From Schistocerca nitens (Eukaryota; Arthropoda; Insecta; Orthoptera; Acrididae), in assembly GCF_023898315.1 (NCBI RefSeq), contig NC_064614.1, positions 77,140,501-77,204,500 of the forward strand: a stretch of 64,000 nt of DNA, in the 5' to 3' direction. Of this stretch, positions 1-11,210 are shown piece by piece. The notes under the pieces are model-generated. The model was not told the origin of the DNA and made no database searches. It saw only the letters and a list, made by a program, of their open reading frames with translations. The translations under genes were made by a program, and so were the position numbers. The first letter of the stretch is position 1; each line of letters opens with the position of its first letter.

Positions 1-853
1 CTAATGTTCTACCGATCTTAATGCAAGATGTTTAACCGCATTACAGAATGGCGATGTACTTCCAACATGATGGATGTCCGGCACATAGCTCGAGTGCGGT
101 TGAAACGGTATTGAATAGCATATTTCATGACAGGTGGCTTGTTCGTCGAAGCACCACACCATGGTCCGAACGTTCACCGGATCTGACGTCCCCGGATTTC
201 TTTCTGTGGGGTAATTTGAAGGATATTTGCTATCGTGATCCATCGACAACGCCTGACAACATGCATCAGTGCATTGTCAATGCATATGCGAACATTACGG
301 AAGGCGAACTACTCGCTATTGAGAAGAATGTCGTTACACGTATTGCCAAATGCATTGATATTGACGGACATCATTTTGAGCATTTATTGCCTTAATACAG
401 GCAATCACGCTGTAACAGCATGCGTTCTCAGAAATGGTAAGTTCACAAAGGTACATGGGTCACAGTGGAACAACCGAAATAAAATGTTCAAAATTACCTA
501 CGTTCTGAATTTTAATTTGGAAAACGTACCTGTTACGAACTGTTCGTCTAAAATTGAGAGCCATATGTTTGTGACTATTACAGCGCTATCTATCACAAAG
601 CGAAAAAAGTGGTCCAACTAAAACATTCATATTTATTTACGTACTACACGAATATATAATAAAAAATGGGAGTTCCTATTTTAAAAAACGCAGTTGATAT
701 CCGTTTGACCTGTGGAAGCGCCATCTAGCGGGCCAACGATAGCGCCATCTGGTTTCCCCCTTCAAGCGTGGCGAGTTTCGTTCTTTGTAGTTTTTTCTTT
801 TGACGTTTATTTCGTGAGATATTTGGCCAGGTCACTGTCAATGGACCACCCTG
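1..853 (+). mobile_element. DD41D-type Tc1/mariner transposon, 3' part
   Basis: The window opens inside a DNA transposon. The last transposase codons end at 395, an AT-rich untranslated stretch follows, and the right terminus reads CAATGGACCACCCTG at 839-853 followed by a TA (854-855), the usual Tc1/mariner target duplication. The left TIR lies outside the window, so TIR symmetry cannot be tested. The right-end boundary is inferred from the TA and from the similar TIR style of related elements. Family assignment rests on the transposase fragment inside it. Confidence 0.7.
3..395 (+). pseudogene. Transposase C-terminal half (IS630/Tc1/mariner, DD41D spacing)
   Basis: This is the C-terminal catalytic half of a DDE/DDD transposase, the enzyme that cuts an element at its TIRs and joins it to a TA target. 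The second catalytic Asp is in FQHDGCPAH (codon 69-71). The third is in SPDLTSPDFFLWG (codon 195-197). Exactly 41 residues lie between them, the spacing reported for rosa-type (DD41D) elements. The protein ends at HHFEHLLP before TAA. The same frame continues upstream but is interrupted by a TAA at 33-35, so the copy is dead. The first catalytic Asp is off the window. Family membership is strong; the subfamily label is my inference from spacing. Confidence 0.8.
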
Positions 854-855
854 TA

Positions 856-1793
856 GACAGTCGAGTTTCTCCTCGCTCATTTGGCGAATGCAAGAAGAAA
901 GGGAGCGACTAGTAGTGGTTCAATGTACCCTCCACCACGCTCCTTTCAATGGCTTGCGGAGTATGTAAGCAGATGCAGATAACAATCGAATATTTCACAG
1001 TTACCTTTCGCAAGTGGACTTGAGATTTTCCAATTTCGGCTGTGTTAGACTATATCACAGTAGTGAAGCAGAACGACAGAATGGATTAGTATTGTACACC
1101 ATCCTTATTCAGTGCTTACGTTATTGAATGACATAATGGTGATGCTTTAAATGCGTAATCCGCAACAGAGCTGAAACCAATCAAAACTGTTGCTATCTTG
1201 TTTCGTTGTAGCGCAAAGGGAATAAAAAATGTCCGTAATAATTTTACTACACTTACTTTTTTCGCAGGAATTACATTGCAGGTTTTCTCTTCGGAGGATT
1301 CTCTATAAAGCAATGAAACAACGCTGGTACTGTTAAGTTAATAAGTTTACTTTTCATGTAATAGCCTTTTCCTCTTAATAGATCAATATTTTAAAATTAA
1401 TTTAATTGAACGTACAGATTCGGTCGTTTCCGTTTATTGCTGGATAAACGACGGCGAACGATTTTGCATTTTTCTGGCAGTTTCTTTCGGGACAATAATT
1501 TAAAGAAGGTTAACTTAAAAATATGACTTTAACAGTATCTTCAAACAGTTACACTTGTCCTTGAAATCGCACATTTGCCTTCCGACTTAGTCAATAAATC
1601 AGTTTTATTTAATAAAAGCCGTGTATTAAAACTTCCAGCACAACAAAGGTATCTGAAAGGCAAACTAGACAGCAACGGGACGTGAATAAGTTAGGATCGT
1701 TTCAATTTATTTTTGTAACAATTAAATACGATGGTGTGCTGAACAGTAATGTCTACAAATTTTGTACGTGAAAACTCCAGGTAGATTGAAAAT
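856..1793. other. Unassigned intergenic sequence
   Basis: AT-rich sequence with only short chance reading frames (longest about 65 codons). I see no repeat family, TIR or coding signature here. Confidence 0.5.
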
Positions 1794-2165
1794 GTGAGCC
1801 GGACAGAGACTGAAACTCGGGATCTTTGCCTTTCGCGGGCAAGGGCTCTACCCAAGCGCGACTCGCATCCCGTCGTCACAGCTTTACTTCCACCAGTACC
1901 TAATCTCGTTCCTTCCAAACTTCACAGACGCTTTCCTGAGAAACTTGTTGGAGTAGCACTCTTGGAAGAAAGGATATTTGGGAGACATGGCTTAGCCACA
2001 ACCTGGGGGATGTTTCCAGAATGAAATTTTCACTCTGAAGTGGAGTGTGCGCTGATATGAAACTTCCTAACTTCCTGGCAAGTTAAAGCTTTGTGCCTGA
2101 TCGAGACTCGGGCAAAGGCCCAGAGTTTGAGTCTAAGTCCAGTACACATTTTTAATCAGTCAGAA
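1794..2165 (-). repeat. tRNA-derived SINE-like unit, decayed, with partial second unit
   Basis: Read on the minus strand this contains a tRNA-like core (arms around TTGCCCGCGAAAGGCAA and a box-B-like GTTTCAGTCTC). On the plus strand it is followed by a body ending CTGGGGGATGTTTCCAGAAT and then the start of another unit (GATATGAAACTTCC...). The same unit occurs, better preserved, at 39736-40018 and in part at 21914-22040. A 76-codon frame across it is fortuitous, since the same frame recurs in the 39.7-kb copy as part of the repeat. It encodes nothing and would depend on LINE machinery. Confidence 0.75.
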
Positions 2166-2961
2166 AGTTTCATATCACCGCACGATGTGCAAATTTCATT
2201 CTGAAAATAAATGTTTTTAACAATGTTTTTCTTCATGTCTACATATTTGTTTCTGAACTTAGTAACCACAAAGACGAAGACATTTCACCCAGAACAGACC
2301 AGTTTGTTTATACAGTCACGGGGGCCTGGGGTGGCGGGCTAATCTTAGCACCAGCATATGTCTCCCTCGAAAATAATCAACTTTGGATTCTACACATTTT
2401 TTCGTGTGAAGCTTATTTTTCGAGTTATTCTGGTTTGTCAACTTAAAATTTACACCCTGTACACCGCCATATCAGACGCTCTAATACGGAGCACTCTAGC
2501 CACAGAAGGTTGCCACATGCGACAGAAAAGCGGGAAAGTCGACCGACTAAAATGCATCACATGCAATACTTCAACTGATTTTGAGAAAAAGAAGAAAAAA
2601 AATCGGACGCATTAATTTCCAGCACGGCCTTGTAATAATAACCGATAAAGCTATCGTCCGAATTCTTGCAATCGCTGACTCGAATCGTTCGTACATGGAA
2701 CAGCCAGCTCCGTGGATCGGCTTTTATTTACTGCGATCGACTTCGCTCGCCCTCAGTGTCGGTCGGAGCACATGAGACATTAGAAAAGAAAGTGAAAGAT
2801 CGCTTCTAACACTTTACAAAAAAAAAAAAAAAACATAAAAACACACGTTAGTTTTTCTCATTACCGGGTGTTCCTGAAGCGGGAGAAAGATGTGAGAGAC
2901 ACGCTTCTTGACACTGCATGCGTTCATTTCGAAGTTATTCAACAGCGTTTTAATAATATAC
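2166..2961. other. Unassigned intergenic sequence with a poly-A run
   Basis: No recognisable gene. A run of about 16 A lies near 2817-2833. It could be the tail of a retroposed copy or simple sequence; no TSD or SINE body was recognised beside it. Confidence 0.4.
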
Positions 2962-3320
2962 TGATTAGCCAGAACATTGTGACCACGTGAACAACGTGTT
3001 GTCCAGCTTTGGACACCAATTCAGGGTGATGTGGATTTGAAAATCCCCTAGCATGTCTCCTGATGTAGGTGGCACCTAATGTCTACGCACACGTCATGAT
3101 TTTGCAATGCATTACAGGCCACTGGTGTGTTGACTCGTATCTGGCGCGCGTTATCGTCACCAGATGTTTTCCATCGGGTTCTGATAAAGTAACATTGGTA
3201 CCCAAGTGATTTTTTAGCTCCACAAACGGTTATGGCACGATTCTGGTCTTGTGATGTGTGCTGTTATCATGCTGGAAGATGCCAATGCCACAGCTATCAT
3301 ATTGCTTTCTACTGCAGCTA
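2962..3320 (-). mobile_element. Decayed DNA-transposon fragment (weak)
   Basis: The stretch begins GATTAGCCAGAACATTGTGAC, a terminal motif I associate with a repeated insect element. Its minus strand carries a short transposase-like piece near 3270-3300 (FQHDN followed by stops), resembling the second catalytic block of a Tc1-like enzyme. The fragment stops where the 3323-4899 element is inserted, so it is older. Identification is tentative. Confidence 0.3.
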
Positions 3321-3322
3321 TA

Positions 3323-4899
3323 CAGGGTGTTAGAAAAAGGTACGGCCAAACTTTCAGGAATCATTCCTCACACACAAATAAAGAAAAGATGTTATGTGGA
3401 CATGTGTCCGGAAACGCTTAATTTCCACGTTAGAGCTCGTTATAGTTTCGTCAGTATGTAGTGTACTTCCTCGATTCACCGCCAGTTGGCCCAATTGAAG
3501 GAAGGTAATGTTGACTTCGGTGCTTGTGTTGACATGCGACTCATTACTCTACAGTACTAGCATCAAGCACATCAGTACGTAGCATCAACAGGTTAGTGTT
3601 CATCACGAACGTGGTATTTGCAGTCAGTGCAACGTTTACAAATGCGGAGTTGGCAGATGCCCATTTAATGTACGGATTAGCACGGGGCAATAGCCGTGGC
3701 GCGGTACGTTTGTATCGAGACAGATTTCCAGAACGAAGGTGTTCCGACAGGAAGACGTTCGAAGCAATTGATCGGCATCTTAGGGAGCACGGAACATTCC
3801 AGCCTATGACTCGCGACTGGAGAAGACCTAGAACGACGAGGACACCTGCAATGGACAAGGCAATTCTTCGAGCAGTTGACGATAACCCTAATGTCAGCGT
3901 CAGAGAAGTTGCTGCTGTACAAAGTAACGTTGACCACGTCACTGTATGGAGAGTGCTACGGGAGAACCGGTTGTTTCCGTACCATGTACAGCGTGTGCAG
4001 GCACTATCAGCAGCTGATTGGCCTCCACGGGTACACTTCTGCGAATGGTTCATCCAACAATGAGTCAATCCTCATTTCAGTGCAGATGTTCTGTTTACGG
4101 ATGAGGCTTCATTCGAACGTGATCAAATTGTAAATTTTCACAATCAACATCTGTGGGCTGACGCGAATCCGCACGCAATTGTGCAATCACGTCATCAACA
4201 CAGATTTTCTGTGAACGTTTGGACAGGCATTGTTGGTGATGTCTTGATTGGGCCCCATGTTCTTCCACATACGCTCAATGGAGCGCGTTATCATGATTTC
4301 ATACGAGATACTCTGCTTGTGCTGCTAGAACTTGTGCCTTTACAAGTACGACACAACATGTGGTTCATGCACGATGGAGCTCCTGCACATTGCAGTCGAA
4401 GTGTTCGTACGCTTCTCAACAACAGATTCGGTGAACGATGGTGGAGGTGGACCAATTCTATGGCCTCCACGCTCTCCTGAACTCAACCCTCTTGACTTTC
4501 ATTTATGGGGGCATTTGAAAGCTCTTGTCTATGCAACCCCGGTACCAAATGTAGAGACTCTTCGTGCTCGTATTGTGGACGGCTGTGATACAATACGTCA
4601 TTCTCCAGGGCTTCATCAGCGCAGCAGGAATTCCATGCGACGGAAGGTGGATGCATGTATCCTCGCTAACGGAGGACATTTTGAACATTTCCTGTAACAA
4701 AGTGTTTGAAGTCACGCTGGTACGTTCTGTTGCAGTGTGTTTCCATTACACGAATAATGTGATTTGAAGAGAAGTAATAAAATGAGCCCTAACATGGAAA
4801 GTAAGCGTTTCCGGACACATGTCCACGTAACATATTTTCTTTCTTTGTGTGTGAGGATTGTTTCCTGAAAGTTTGGCCGTACCTTTTTGTAACACCCAG
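3323..4899 (+). mobile_element. DD41D-type transposon with ~120-bp TIRs
   Basis: A complete DNA transposon of about 1.58 kb bounded by TA (3321-3322 and 4900-4901). The left end CAGGGTGTTAGAAAAAGG and the reverse complement of the right end CTGGGTGTTACAAAAAGG match with few differences over about 120 bp (3323-3442 against 4780-4899). Long TIRs, TA duplications and an internal transposase in plus orientation make this a clear Tc1/mariner-superfamily element. A SINE is inserted just past its right terminus and its TSD copies the last bases of the TIR. Confidence 0.88.
3596..4697 (+). pseudogene. DD41D-type transposase, frameshifted
   Basis: Transposase of the element above. 3596-4063 encodes the N-terminal helix-turn-helix part (LARGNSRGAVRLYRDRFPER, then a second HTH around NVSVREVAAVQSNVDHVTVW). 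The catalytic part runs in other frames: FTDEASF (first Asp) near 4098-4110, FMHDGAPAH (second Asp, codon 4373-4375) and SPELNPLDFHLWGHLK (third Asp, codon 4494-4496), ending GGHFEHFL and TAA at 4695-4697. Between the second and third Asp there are 118 nt, 5 nt short of the 123 expected for a DD41D enzyme, which fits a small deletion near 4440. At least two frameshifts (after about 4063 and about 4440) make it non-functional. It shares the HFEHxL C-terminus with the fragment at 3-395. Confidence 0.85.
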
Positions 4900-4903
4900 T
4901 AGA

Positions 4904-5100
4904 ATGGTTCAAATGGCTCTGAGCACTATGGGACTCCACTTCTGAGGTCATTAGTCCCCTAGAACTTAGAACTAGTTAAACCTAACTAACCTAAGGACAT
5001 CACAAACATCCATGCCCGAGGCAGGATTCGAACCTGCGACCGTAGCGGTCTTGCGGTTCCAGACTGCAGCGCCTTTAACCGCACGGCCACTTCGGCCGGC
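4904..5100 (-). repeat. tRNA-Ser/Leu-like SINE, copy 1
   Basis: Minus-oriented copy of the commonest SINE in this window. The minus strand starts GCCGGCCGAAGTGGCCGTGC, has box A (TGGCC..GCGGTT) and box B (GGTTCGAATCC), a body with TTAGGTTAGTTAGG and ends CCATTTGAACC. It is flanked by a perfect 13-bp target-site duplication AACACCCAGTAGA (4891-4903 and 5101-5113). That duplication includes the right terminus of the host transposon, so the SINE is younger than the transposon. Confidence 0.93.
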
Positions 5101-5225
5101 AACACCCAGTAGATCCCTTACAAACGGAGGGGTATGTTACTTACATAGTTTACAATGTGACAATGTTATGACGGTTGTCAAATGAACGCAACTCGTCCTC
5201 AAAAAGTGAAATAATCCTAAACGCA

Positions 5226-5387
5226 GCCGGCCGGAGTGGCCGAGCGGTTCTAGGCGCCACAGTCTGGAACCGCGCGACCGCTACGGTCGGAGGTTCGAAT
5301 CCGGCCTCGGTCATGGATGTATGTGACGTTCTAGGGGACTGATGACCTCAGAAGTTAAGTCCCATAGTGCTCAGAGCCATTTGCACC
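5226..5387 (+). repeat. tRNA-Ser/Leu-like SINE, copy 2 (internally deleted)
   Basis: Plus-oriented copy of the same SINE with box A TGGCCGAGCGGTTCTAGGCG and box B GGTTCGAATCC. The middle segment with the TTAGG-like motifs is missing (ATGTATGTGACG joins directly to TTCTAGGGG). A short direct repeat AAACGCA flanks it (5219-5225 and 5388-5394), consistent with a target-site duplication. Confidence 0.9.
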
Positions 5388-5394
5388 AAACGCA

Positions 5395-6769
5395 ACAGTG
5401 GTAAATTTTAACTAGACGTTTCTTTACAAAATTATTCTTATGACTACGTCATGATGTTGGCCAGTGTACGATAAATCATCCGATACCGGCTAGAAGTTTG
5501 ATACTATTCACAATGACTGTCAAGTCTATGGAGGATGGTTACTTTTGTAACAAACTGAGCAAAAGATTACCCAACGACGCTCGAGTTTACAGTGGACGCA
5601 ACCTGGTGAACCAATAAGTTGACGCCTCTGCTCGCGGTATTTACCTTACCTACTATGAGCTGTCATCTGCATGGCTGCTCGCGTCCCCTGAAATTCCTAT
5701 AAAAACTAATTGAGTCTTAGCTGATTTTTCCAGAAGACACCCTCTCTATGTTTCTTGTTATGCGAGAAAACATGTACTCTACTTATCCCTAGTCTTGGAA
5801 TATGGCGACTTGCACGTGAATCGCTGAAGCAGCATGCATATTAAAATGCCCTCTCAGCCCTCGCAAGAACATTTAAATAACTGGCTGGTCCGGTTCTCCA
5901 CAGTTGGAGCTCAATGACGCTACAGTTAATATCCAGCTGAATGTACGCTGCTGTGAACGCAGTGCTCACACAAATTTCTCCTCTGTGTCGTACAGAGCGT
6001 TATGCACCCTGTTCTGCACTTGACGCCAGTTCAGAGAAGGGTCCCCGAAAATTTCGCTCTTGTCTTTCTCATATCTGAACTGTATCCACATCATCTTTCG
6101 AATGATAGGAGTGTTGCTCTTCTTTTGTGGAAACTCTCTGTGTCAATTGCAAGATTCCTATCATTAAACTGCGTCGAAATCTCAGCGTTTTACTCCTTAC
6201 TAGTACGTTTCCACCAGTCAGACGTTTTCTGTCCGCTCTAGAGCCCTAAAATTTACATGCGTACATCACATGTGTACCACTTGCTGTTCACGTGATCAAC
6301 TGCATCACTGGTTTTGTTTGTATCCATTTGGGATTCCGAAACGCAGTTTTCTAAAGGTTCATTCTTTCGTACTTCTGGTGGACCATTACTTGCTCTGCAG
6401 TATGCCTTACCCCTCCATTCACTTACTGGAGGACGCCCCATAAGTGGTTTTCGTGTTGCTTCCCATGGTGCGGCCTCTGCTTCTGTTCACGCCTGCTTCC
6501 ACACAAAATGTTTCCTCTCGCTGCTCGTTTCACCGTCTGCTCATTGACATTCATTATATAGGAGCGGTGTGTTAATACCGCCGATTGAGTGTCATCCCTT
6601 TTGCGTTACATACTTACAGGCAAATCTGCTCATTACTGCCAAAGTAAGTTAGGTGTCATGTTCACCGTCCCATTACGATGTATAAAACACTTATGTAAGG
6701 TGCGAAATTGACCTTCATTTATTCTGCCACCTTACATGTGGCATTATGCATGCTCACCTGGATGACAGC
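5395..6769. other. Unassigned intergenic sequence
   Basis: About 1.4 kb with no recognised gene or repeat. Reading frames of 62-79 codons overlap on both strands without motifs and look fortuitous. Confidence 0.5.
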
Positions 6770-7262
6770 GTGTCTGGACATGACTTCGATCTGCATTGTC
6801 GAATGTGTTTTGATTAGGGTATAATGATGCGGTGAGACCTAATGTAGCATGGGCGTACTGACGGCCAAATCTTCGGAAACTGGACATGCACAAGTCAGAA
6901 GTGTTATGTCACTTAGCTCCTTCTGCGTGTTTGTATTATCAGTGGCGCATTCGTCTGTTGCTTTATTTTAATGGAAGATAATGCGCAACCACATCGAATT
7001 GCGCAGCTGAAGGAGCTATTGGAACGAGAGGATATTCGACAAATGGACTGACCTGCCAGTTTCCCTGCCTTAAATCCCATAGATCACATGTGGGAAGCGA
7101 TGGAGAAAAGCGTACACATGCACCACTGACCACTCAGCAGCTGTCTTCCATTCTGGTTCAGGAATGGAACACACTATCACAAGAACTCCTTGCCAGCCTA
7201 GTGGAAACATGGAAACACGTCACAGTGCTTGCCTTGCTGTATTCCTTGATCACATATTCTAC
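6770..7262 (+). mobile_element. Tc1-like transposon remnant, left part (split by a younger Tc1)
   Basis: The translation around 6970-7110 contains MEDNAQPHRIAQLKELLERED (second catalytic block) and FPALNPIDHMWEAMEKS (third block). After a frame change comes PLTTQQLSSILVQEWNTLSQ (7128-7187), the Tc1 transposase C-terminal helix pattern. Several stops and frameshifts interrupt it. The sequence breaks at 7262 where the 7263-8651 element inserted at TA. The flank after that element (from 8652) plausibly continues this relic. No TIR of its own was found. Confidence 0.65.
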
Positions 7263-8651
7263 ACTACTGGCCATTAAAATTGCTACACCAAGAAGAAATA
7301 CACATGATAAACGGGTATTCATTGGACAAATACATTATACCAGAACTGAAATGTATATTTTCACGCAATTTGGGTGCATAGATCCTGAGAAATTAGTACC
7401 CTGAGCAACCACCTCTGGCCGTAATAACGGGCTTGATACGCCTGGGCATTGAGTCAAAGAGAGCTTCGATGGCGTTTCCAGGTACAGCTGCCCATGCAGC
7501 TTCAACACGATACCACAGTTCATCAAGAGTAGTGACTGGCGTATTGTGACGAGCCAGTTGCTCGGACACCATTGACCAGATGTTTTCAGTTGGTGAGAGA
7601 TCTGGGGAATGTGCCGGCCAGAGCAGCAGTCGAACATTTTCTGTATCCAGAAAGGCCCGTACAGGACCTGCAACAAGCGGTCGTGCATTATCCCGCTGAA
7701 CTGTAGGGTTTCGCAAAGATCGAATGAAGAGTAGAGCCACGGGTCGTAACACATCTGAAATGTAACGTCCACTGTTCAAAGTGCCGTCAGTGCGAACAAG
7801 AGGTGACCGAGACGTGTAATCAATGGCAACCCATACCATCACGCCGGGTGATACACCAGTACGGAAATGACGAATACACACTTCCAATGTGCGTTCACCG
7901 CGATGTCGTCAAACACGGATGCGACCGTCATGATGCTGTAAACAGAACCTGGATTCATTCGAAAAAATGACGTTTTGCCATTCGTGCACCCAGGTTCGTC
8001 GTTGAGTATACCATCGCAGGCGCTCCTGTCTGTGATGCAGCGTCAAGGGTAACCGCAGCCATGGTCTCCGAGCTGATAGTCCATGCTGCTGCGAACGTCG
8101 TCGAACTGTTCCTGCAGATGGTTGTTGTCTTGCAAACGTCCCCATCTGTTGACTCAGGAATCGAGACGTGGCTGCACGATCGGTTACAGCCATGTGATAA
8201 GATGCTTGTCATCTCGACTAGTAGTGATACGAGTCCGTTGGCGTTCCGTATTACCCTCCTGAACCCACCGATTCCATATTCTGCTGACAGTCATTGGATC
8301 TCGATCAACGCGAGCAGAAATGTCGCGATACGATAAACCGCAATCGCGATAGGCTACAATCCGACCTTTAACAAGATCGGAAACGTGATTGTACGCATTT
8401 CTCCTCCTTACACGAAGCATCACAACACCGTTTCACCAGGCAACGCTGGTCAACTGCTGTTTGTGTATGAGAAATCGGTTGGAAACTTTCCTCATGTCAG
8501 CACGTTGTAGGTGTCGCCACCGGCGCCAACCTTGTGTTAATGCTCAGAAAAGCTAATCATTTGAAAATCACAGCATCTTCTTCCTGTCGGTTACATTTCG
8601 CGTCTGTAGCACGTCATCTTCGTGGTGTAGCAGTTATAATGGCTAGTAGTG
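7263..8651 (-). mobile_element. Tc1 element (DD34E), family A, copy 1
   Basis: A complete 1,389-bp element bounded by TA at 7261-7262 and 8652-8653. The ends are CACTACTGGCCATTAAAATT at the left and, as reverse complement, CACTACTAGCCATTATAACT at the right. The transposase lies on the minus strand. The same family recurs at 35957-36789 and 50228-51628. It is inserted in an older Tc1-like relic. Confidence 0.92.
7393..8420 (-). pseudogene. Tc1 DD34E transposase, family A, inactivated
   Basis: Transposase that would bind the family-A TIRs and cut and paste the element. The start at 8420 gives MLRVRRRNAY, then a paired HTH region (GLSYRDISARVDRDPMTVSR). A frameshift near 8240 precedes AVTDRAATSRFLSQQMGTFA. 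TGG has become TGA at RV*RHRGERT (7909-7911). The first catalytic residue is altered: FSNES instead of FSDES, an Asn codon at 7957-7959. The second Asp (QRDNARPLV) and the Glu (SPTENIWSM) are kept with exactly 34 residues between, defining DD34E. It ends RGGCSGY and TAA. It has three independent lesions. Confidence 0.9.
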
Positions 8652-8653
8652 TA

Positions 8654-10668
8654 ATAAGAACCATATTCCATCTTTTGTAACGAGTGTCATTCTGTTGGTC
8701 TCATTGTGGATTGCTTTCGGTTACCTTCTGTACTGTACTATAGTAATTCTTTCTATGCATCGCTCAAGTCTTATAGAGCTCGGTTACTTTGCACTGGTGC
8801 ATCTTGCGAAAATTACATCCGGTTTCAATTTTCTTACCCACTGTATTACAGGCTCCATTACCGACAAATTGTTTCACTGGAGTGGGACGCAAAAACCTTC
8901 AATAGAGATAAAGTTCGTTGTGAAGCACGCCGACGTTCATTTACTGTTCTGCTTCTGGTGTGTCACTGGAATTGTATCTACCTCTTTCAAGAGTTTCACA
9001 ATTTCACTCAATGTACCACAAGTTTCATCTATTTTTAATCCAGCAATCTCGAAGCTCCACACATACTTTTGAAATCCTATCTACATTCAATTGCAGCTCT
9101 GAAAGAAGTTGTAAAATTGGAGGAGTAACTGTTGAATTTGTCCGGTAGAAAAAGGGAGGCTGCAATTAGGTGTACAGTGATCATTAATCTGTCAGTCGCC
9201 TCGTAACTTATAGCATCACCTACATCTTTTGCCTTTCGCTGTAGACTGCACATCTCTCCTCCATACTCATTTCTCCCTATTTTGGGACACACGTGCAAAT
9301 CTGAAATTTTGTTTTGATTTCACGCTCAAAAGCCATCGGGTGATGTTTCTCATACGTCGGGTCAGTATCCCTTTTCTGTATAAAAAGTATCCACATGGAT
9401 ACTTTTTTTGAAATAAAGAGAACCAGAAAATGAAACTTTCGTCCTCTAAAGTCGTTTTATCCCACAAGCTTGTAGGGTGATGTTTTCATTACACAGTTTT
9501 CCCCCATTGCTCTTATTACTCATGGACTTGATAATATCTTCCCTATATTCGAAAACAGTGTTGACTCTCCTTGACTGGGTATTCCTCCTAGTAGCCACTG
9601 AACGTAGCAGTAGTTTTCGTACTAATTCGTCGACAGTTTCTGTTCTTTGTAAAGTTGCTGGAAAGAAGTTGCAGAGTCGCTAAAGTTCAGTGAAAGATGT
9701 CCGTACATTTTTATCAATCGGAAAAGGTATAAGCATAGTGAGAGTAAGCTAGTTGTCGTAGTAATGAATGAATATACGCTGAAAAAGTTTTCCTTAACAA
9801 TAACCTTTACCTCAAGTGACGAGCCACTCATAAATGCTACATCACCATACGAGTCTGCTACTACACCGTGTGGACAATTTTCCAACTGATGATTTATATG
9901 TTCGATGGTTTACATTGGCAAAGACCGGGCACTATGAATTCCTGGTGTCACGAAGACCCAAATCTTCAAAGTGGTTTACCATTAATGATGGACCTATATA
10001 CTACAACCATCTGGAAAATGAAGGCTACGTCACTGCTTTCGTAAGGTAGTACAGCCAAATATTCCACGTCTTTAATTTAATTTCTGATTTCCTCCTGGCA
10101 GACTTGAAGCAGGCGCTGGATGAGATCATTCTGGTTAGTTTCAGGTATGCCTCTGAAAACTGTTGCTTTTTCTAAATATCCAATTTTAACACAGAGTTTA
10201 ATTCTGCACTAAAATTAATCAAGGCACAAACGCTGGGATTTGAAGATGATTCAGTCGCGTCATGTCGACTAGAAGCAAGTTCCAATGCACCACAGAAACA
10301 TATACAGTTAAAAATTAGGTTAAATGTGAACCTATTGTCGGTAACGTTTCGGTTGTGTAATGCAACAGATCTTCTGTACCCACTGTCTAAGTGAGTAGCT
10401 ATATTTACAGTCGCTAGACTTGCCAGATTCAAAACATTTTTCACATGGACTGATGAAAGTTCGTGTGTCCTAACATTGTCATGAAGGTGTTGAAGGTCGT
10501 AGACACCGTGTTTAGTTCACGGAAGGAAATAAGGAAATAAGGTGTTTTTTTCAAATCCCAGCATTACAGCCATTCATGCTTACAGTACAATTGAGAGTCA
10601 AATTTTCTAGTGAACTGACGACTTTTCGTTTCAACTATCTGTGGAATTGTTAAAATAGCAGTCAGCTT
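8654..10668. other. Unassigned intergenic sequence
   Basis: About 2 kb without a recognised gene or repeat family. The first tens of bases may belong to the Tc1-like relic seen at 6770-7262. Overlapping frames up to 125 codons near 8695-9072 are in two frames at once and lack domains, so I do not call them genes. Confidence 0.45.
9382..9407. repeat. Short perfect inverted repeat (hairpin)
   Basis: AAAAAGTATCC and GGATACTTTTT form two perfect 11-bp arms around a 4-base spacer. It is followed by further T residues. Function unknown; it may be the relic of a transposon end or a chance palindrome. Confidence 0.7.
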
Positions 10669-10670
10669 AC

Positions 10671-11210
10671 CTGTTGTTGTTGTTGTTGTTGTTGTGGTTT
10701 TCATCCCAAAGACTGGTTTGATGCAGCTCTCCCTGGTCTGTGCAAGTCTCTTCATCTCCGAGTAACTAGTGCAACCTAAATCCCTCTGAATCTGCTTACT
10801 TTATTCATCTCTTAGTCTCCCTCTACGAATTTTACCTCACACACTTCCCTCCGGTATTAAACTGGTGATCCTTCGATGTCTCATAATGTGTCTTACCAAC
10901 CGATCCCTTCTTCTGGTCAGGTTGTACCACAAATTTCTTGTCTTTCTAAATATATTCAGTACCTCGTCATTAGTTACGTGATCTACCCATGTAATTTTCA
11001 GCATTCTTCTGTGGCACCACATTTCAAATGCTTCTATTCTCTTCTTGCCCAAACTGTTTATCGTCCACGTTTCACTTCCTTACAAATATTTCAGAAAGGA
11101 CTTCCTGACACTTAAATCTATACTCGATGTTAAGAAATTTCTCTTCATCAGAAAATTTTTTATTTACATTGACATTCTGCGTTCTATATCCTCCCGAAGA
11201 GTTCGGAGCC
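10671..11210 (-). mobile_element. RTE-clade LINE, 3' fragment (type 2)
   Basis: Minus-oriented 3' end of an RTE non-LTR retrotransposon. On the minus strand, 11052-10837 encodes KKRIEAFEMWCHRRMLKITW and ITSLIPEGSV, the conserved RTE C-terminal region. The copy ends in the (ACA)n-type tail seen as GTTGTT repeats at 10672-10695. A parallel tail occurs at 35261-35276 and 55443-55470. The coding part has stops. 5' truncation near 11210 is typical of LINE insertion. Confidence 0.85.

Noticed and set aside
3544-4068. 174-codon frame on the minus strand
   Set aside because: It overlaps the transposase helix-turn-helix region on the other strand and has no motif of its own.
4960-5000. Telomere-like TTAGG repeats (complement CCTAA) in many places
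   Set aside because: They are part of the body of the tRNA-Ser/Leu-like SINE (TTAGGTTAGTTAGG) and recur at the same position in each copy, so they are not interstitial telomeres.
8695-9072. 125-codon and 110-codon overlapping frames
   Set aside because: They occupy the same DNA in two frames, lack domains and have no support beyond being open.
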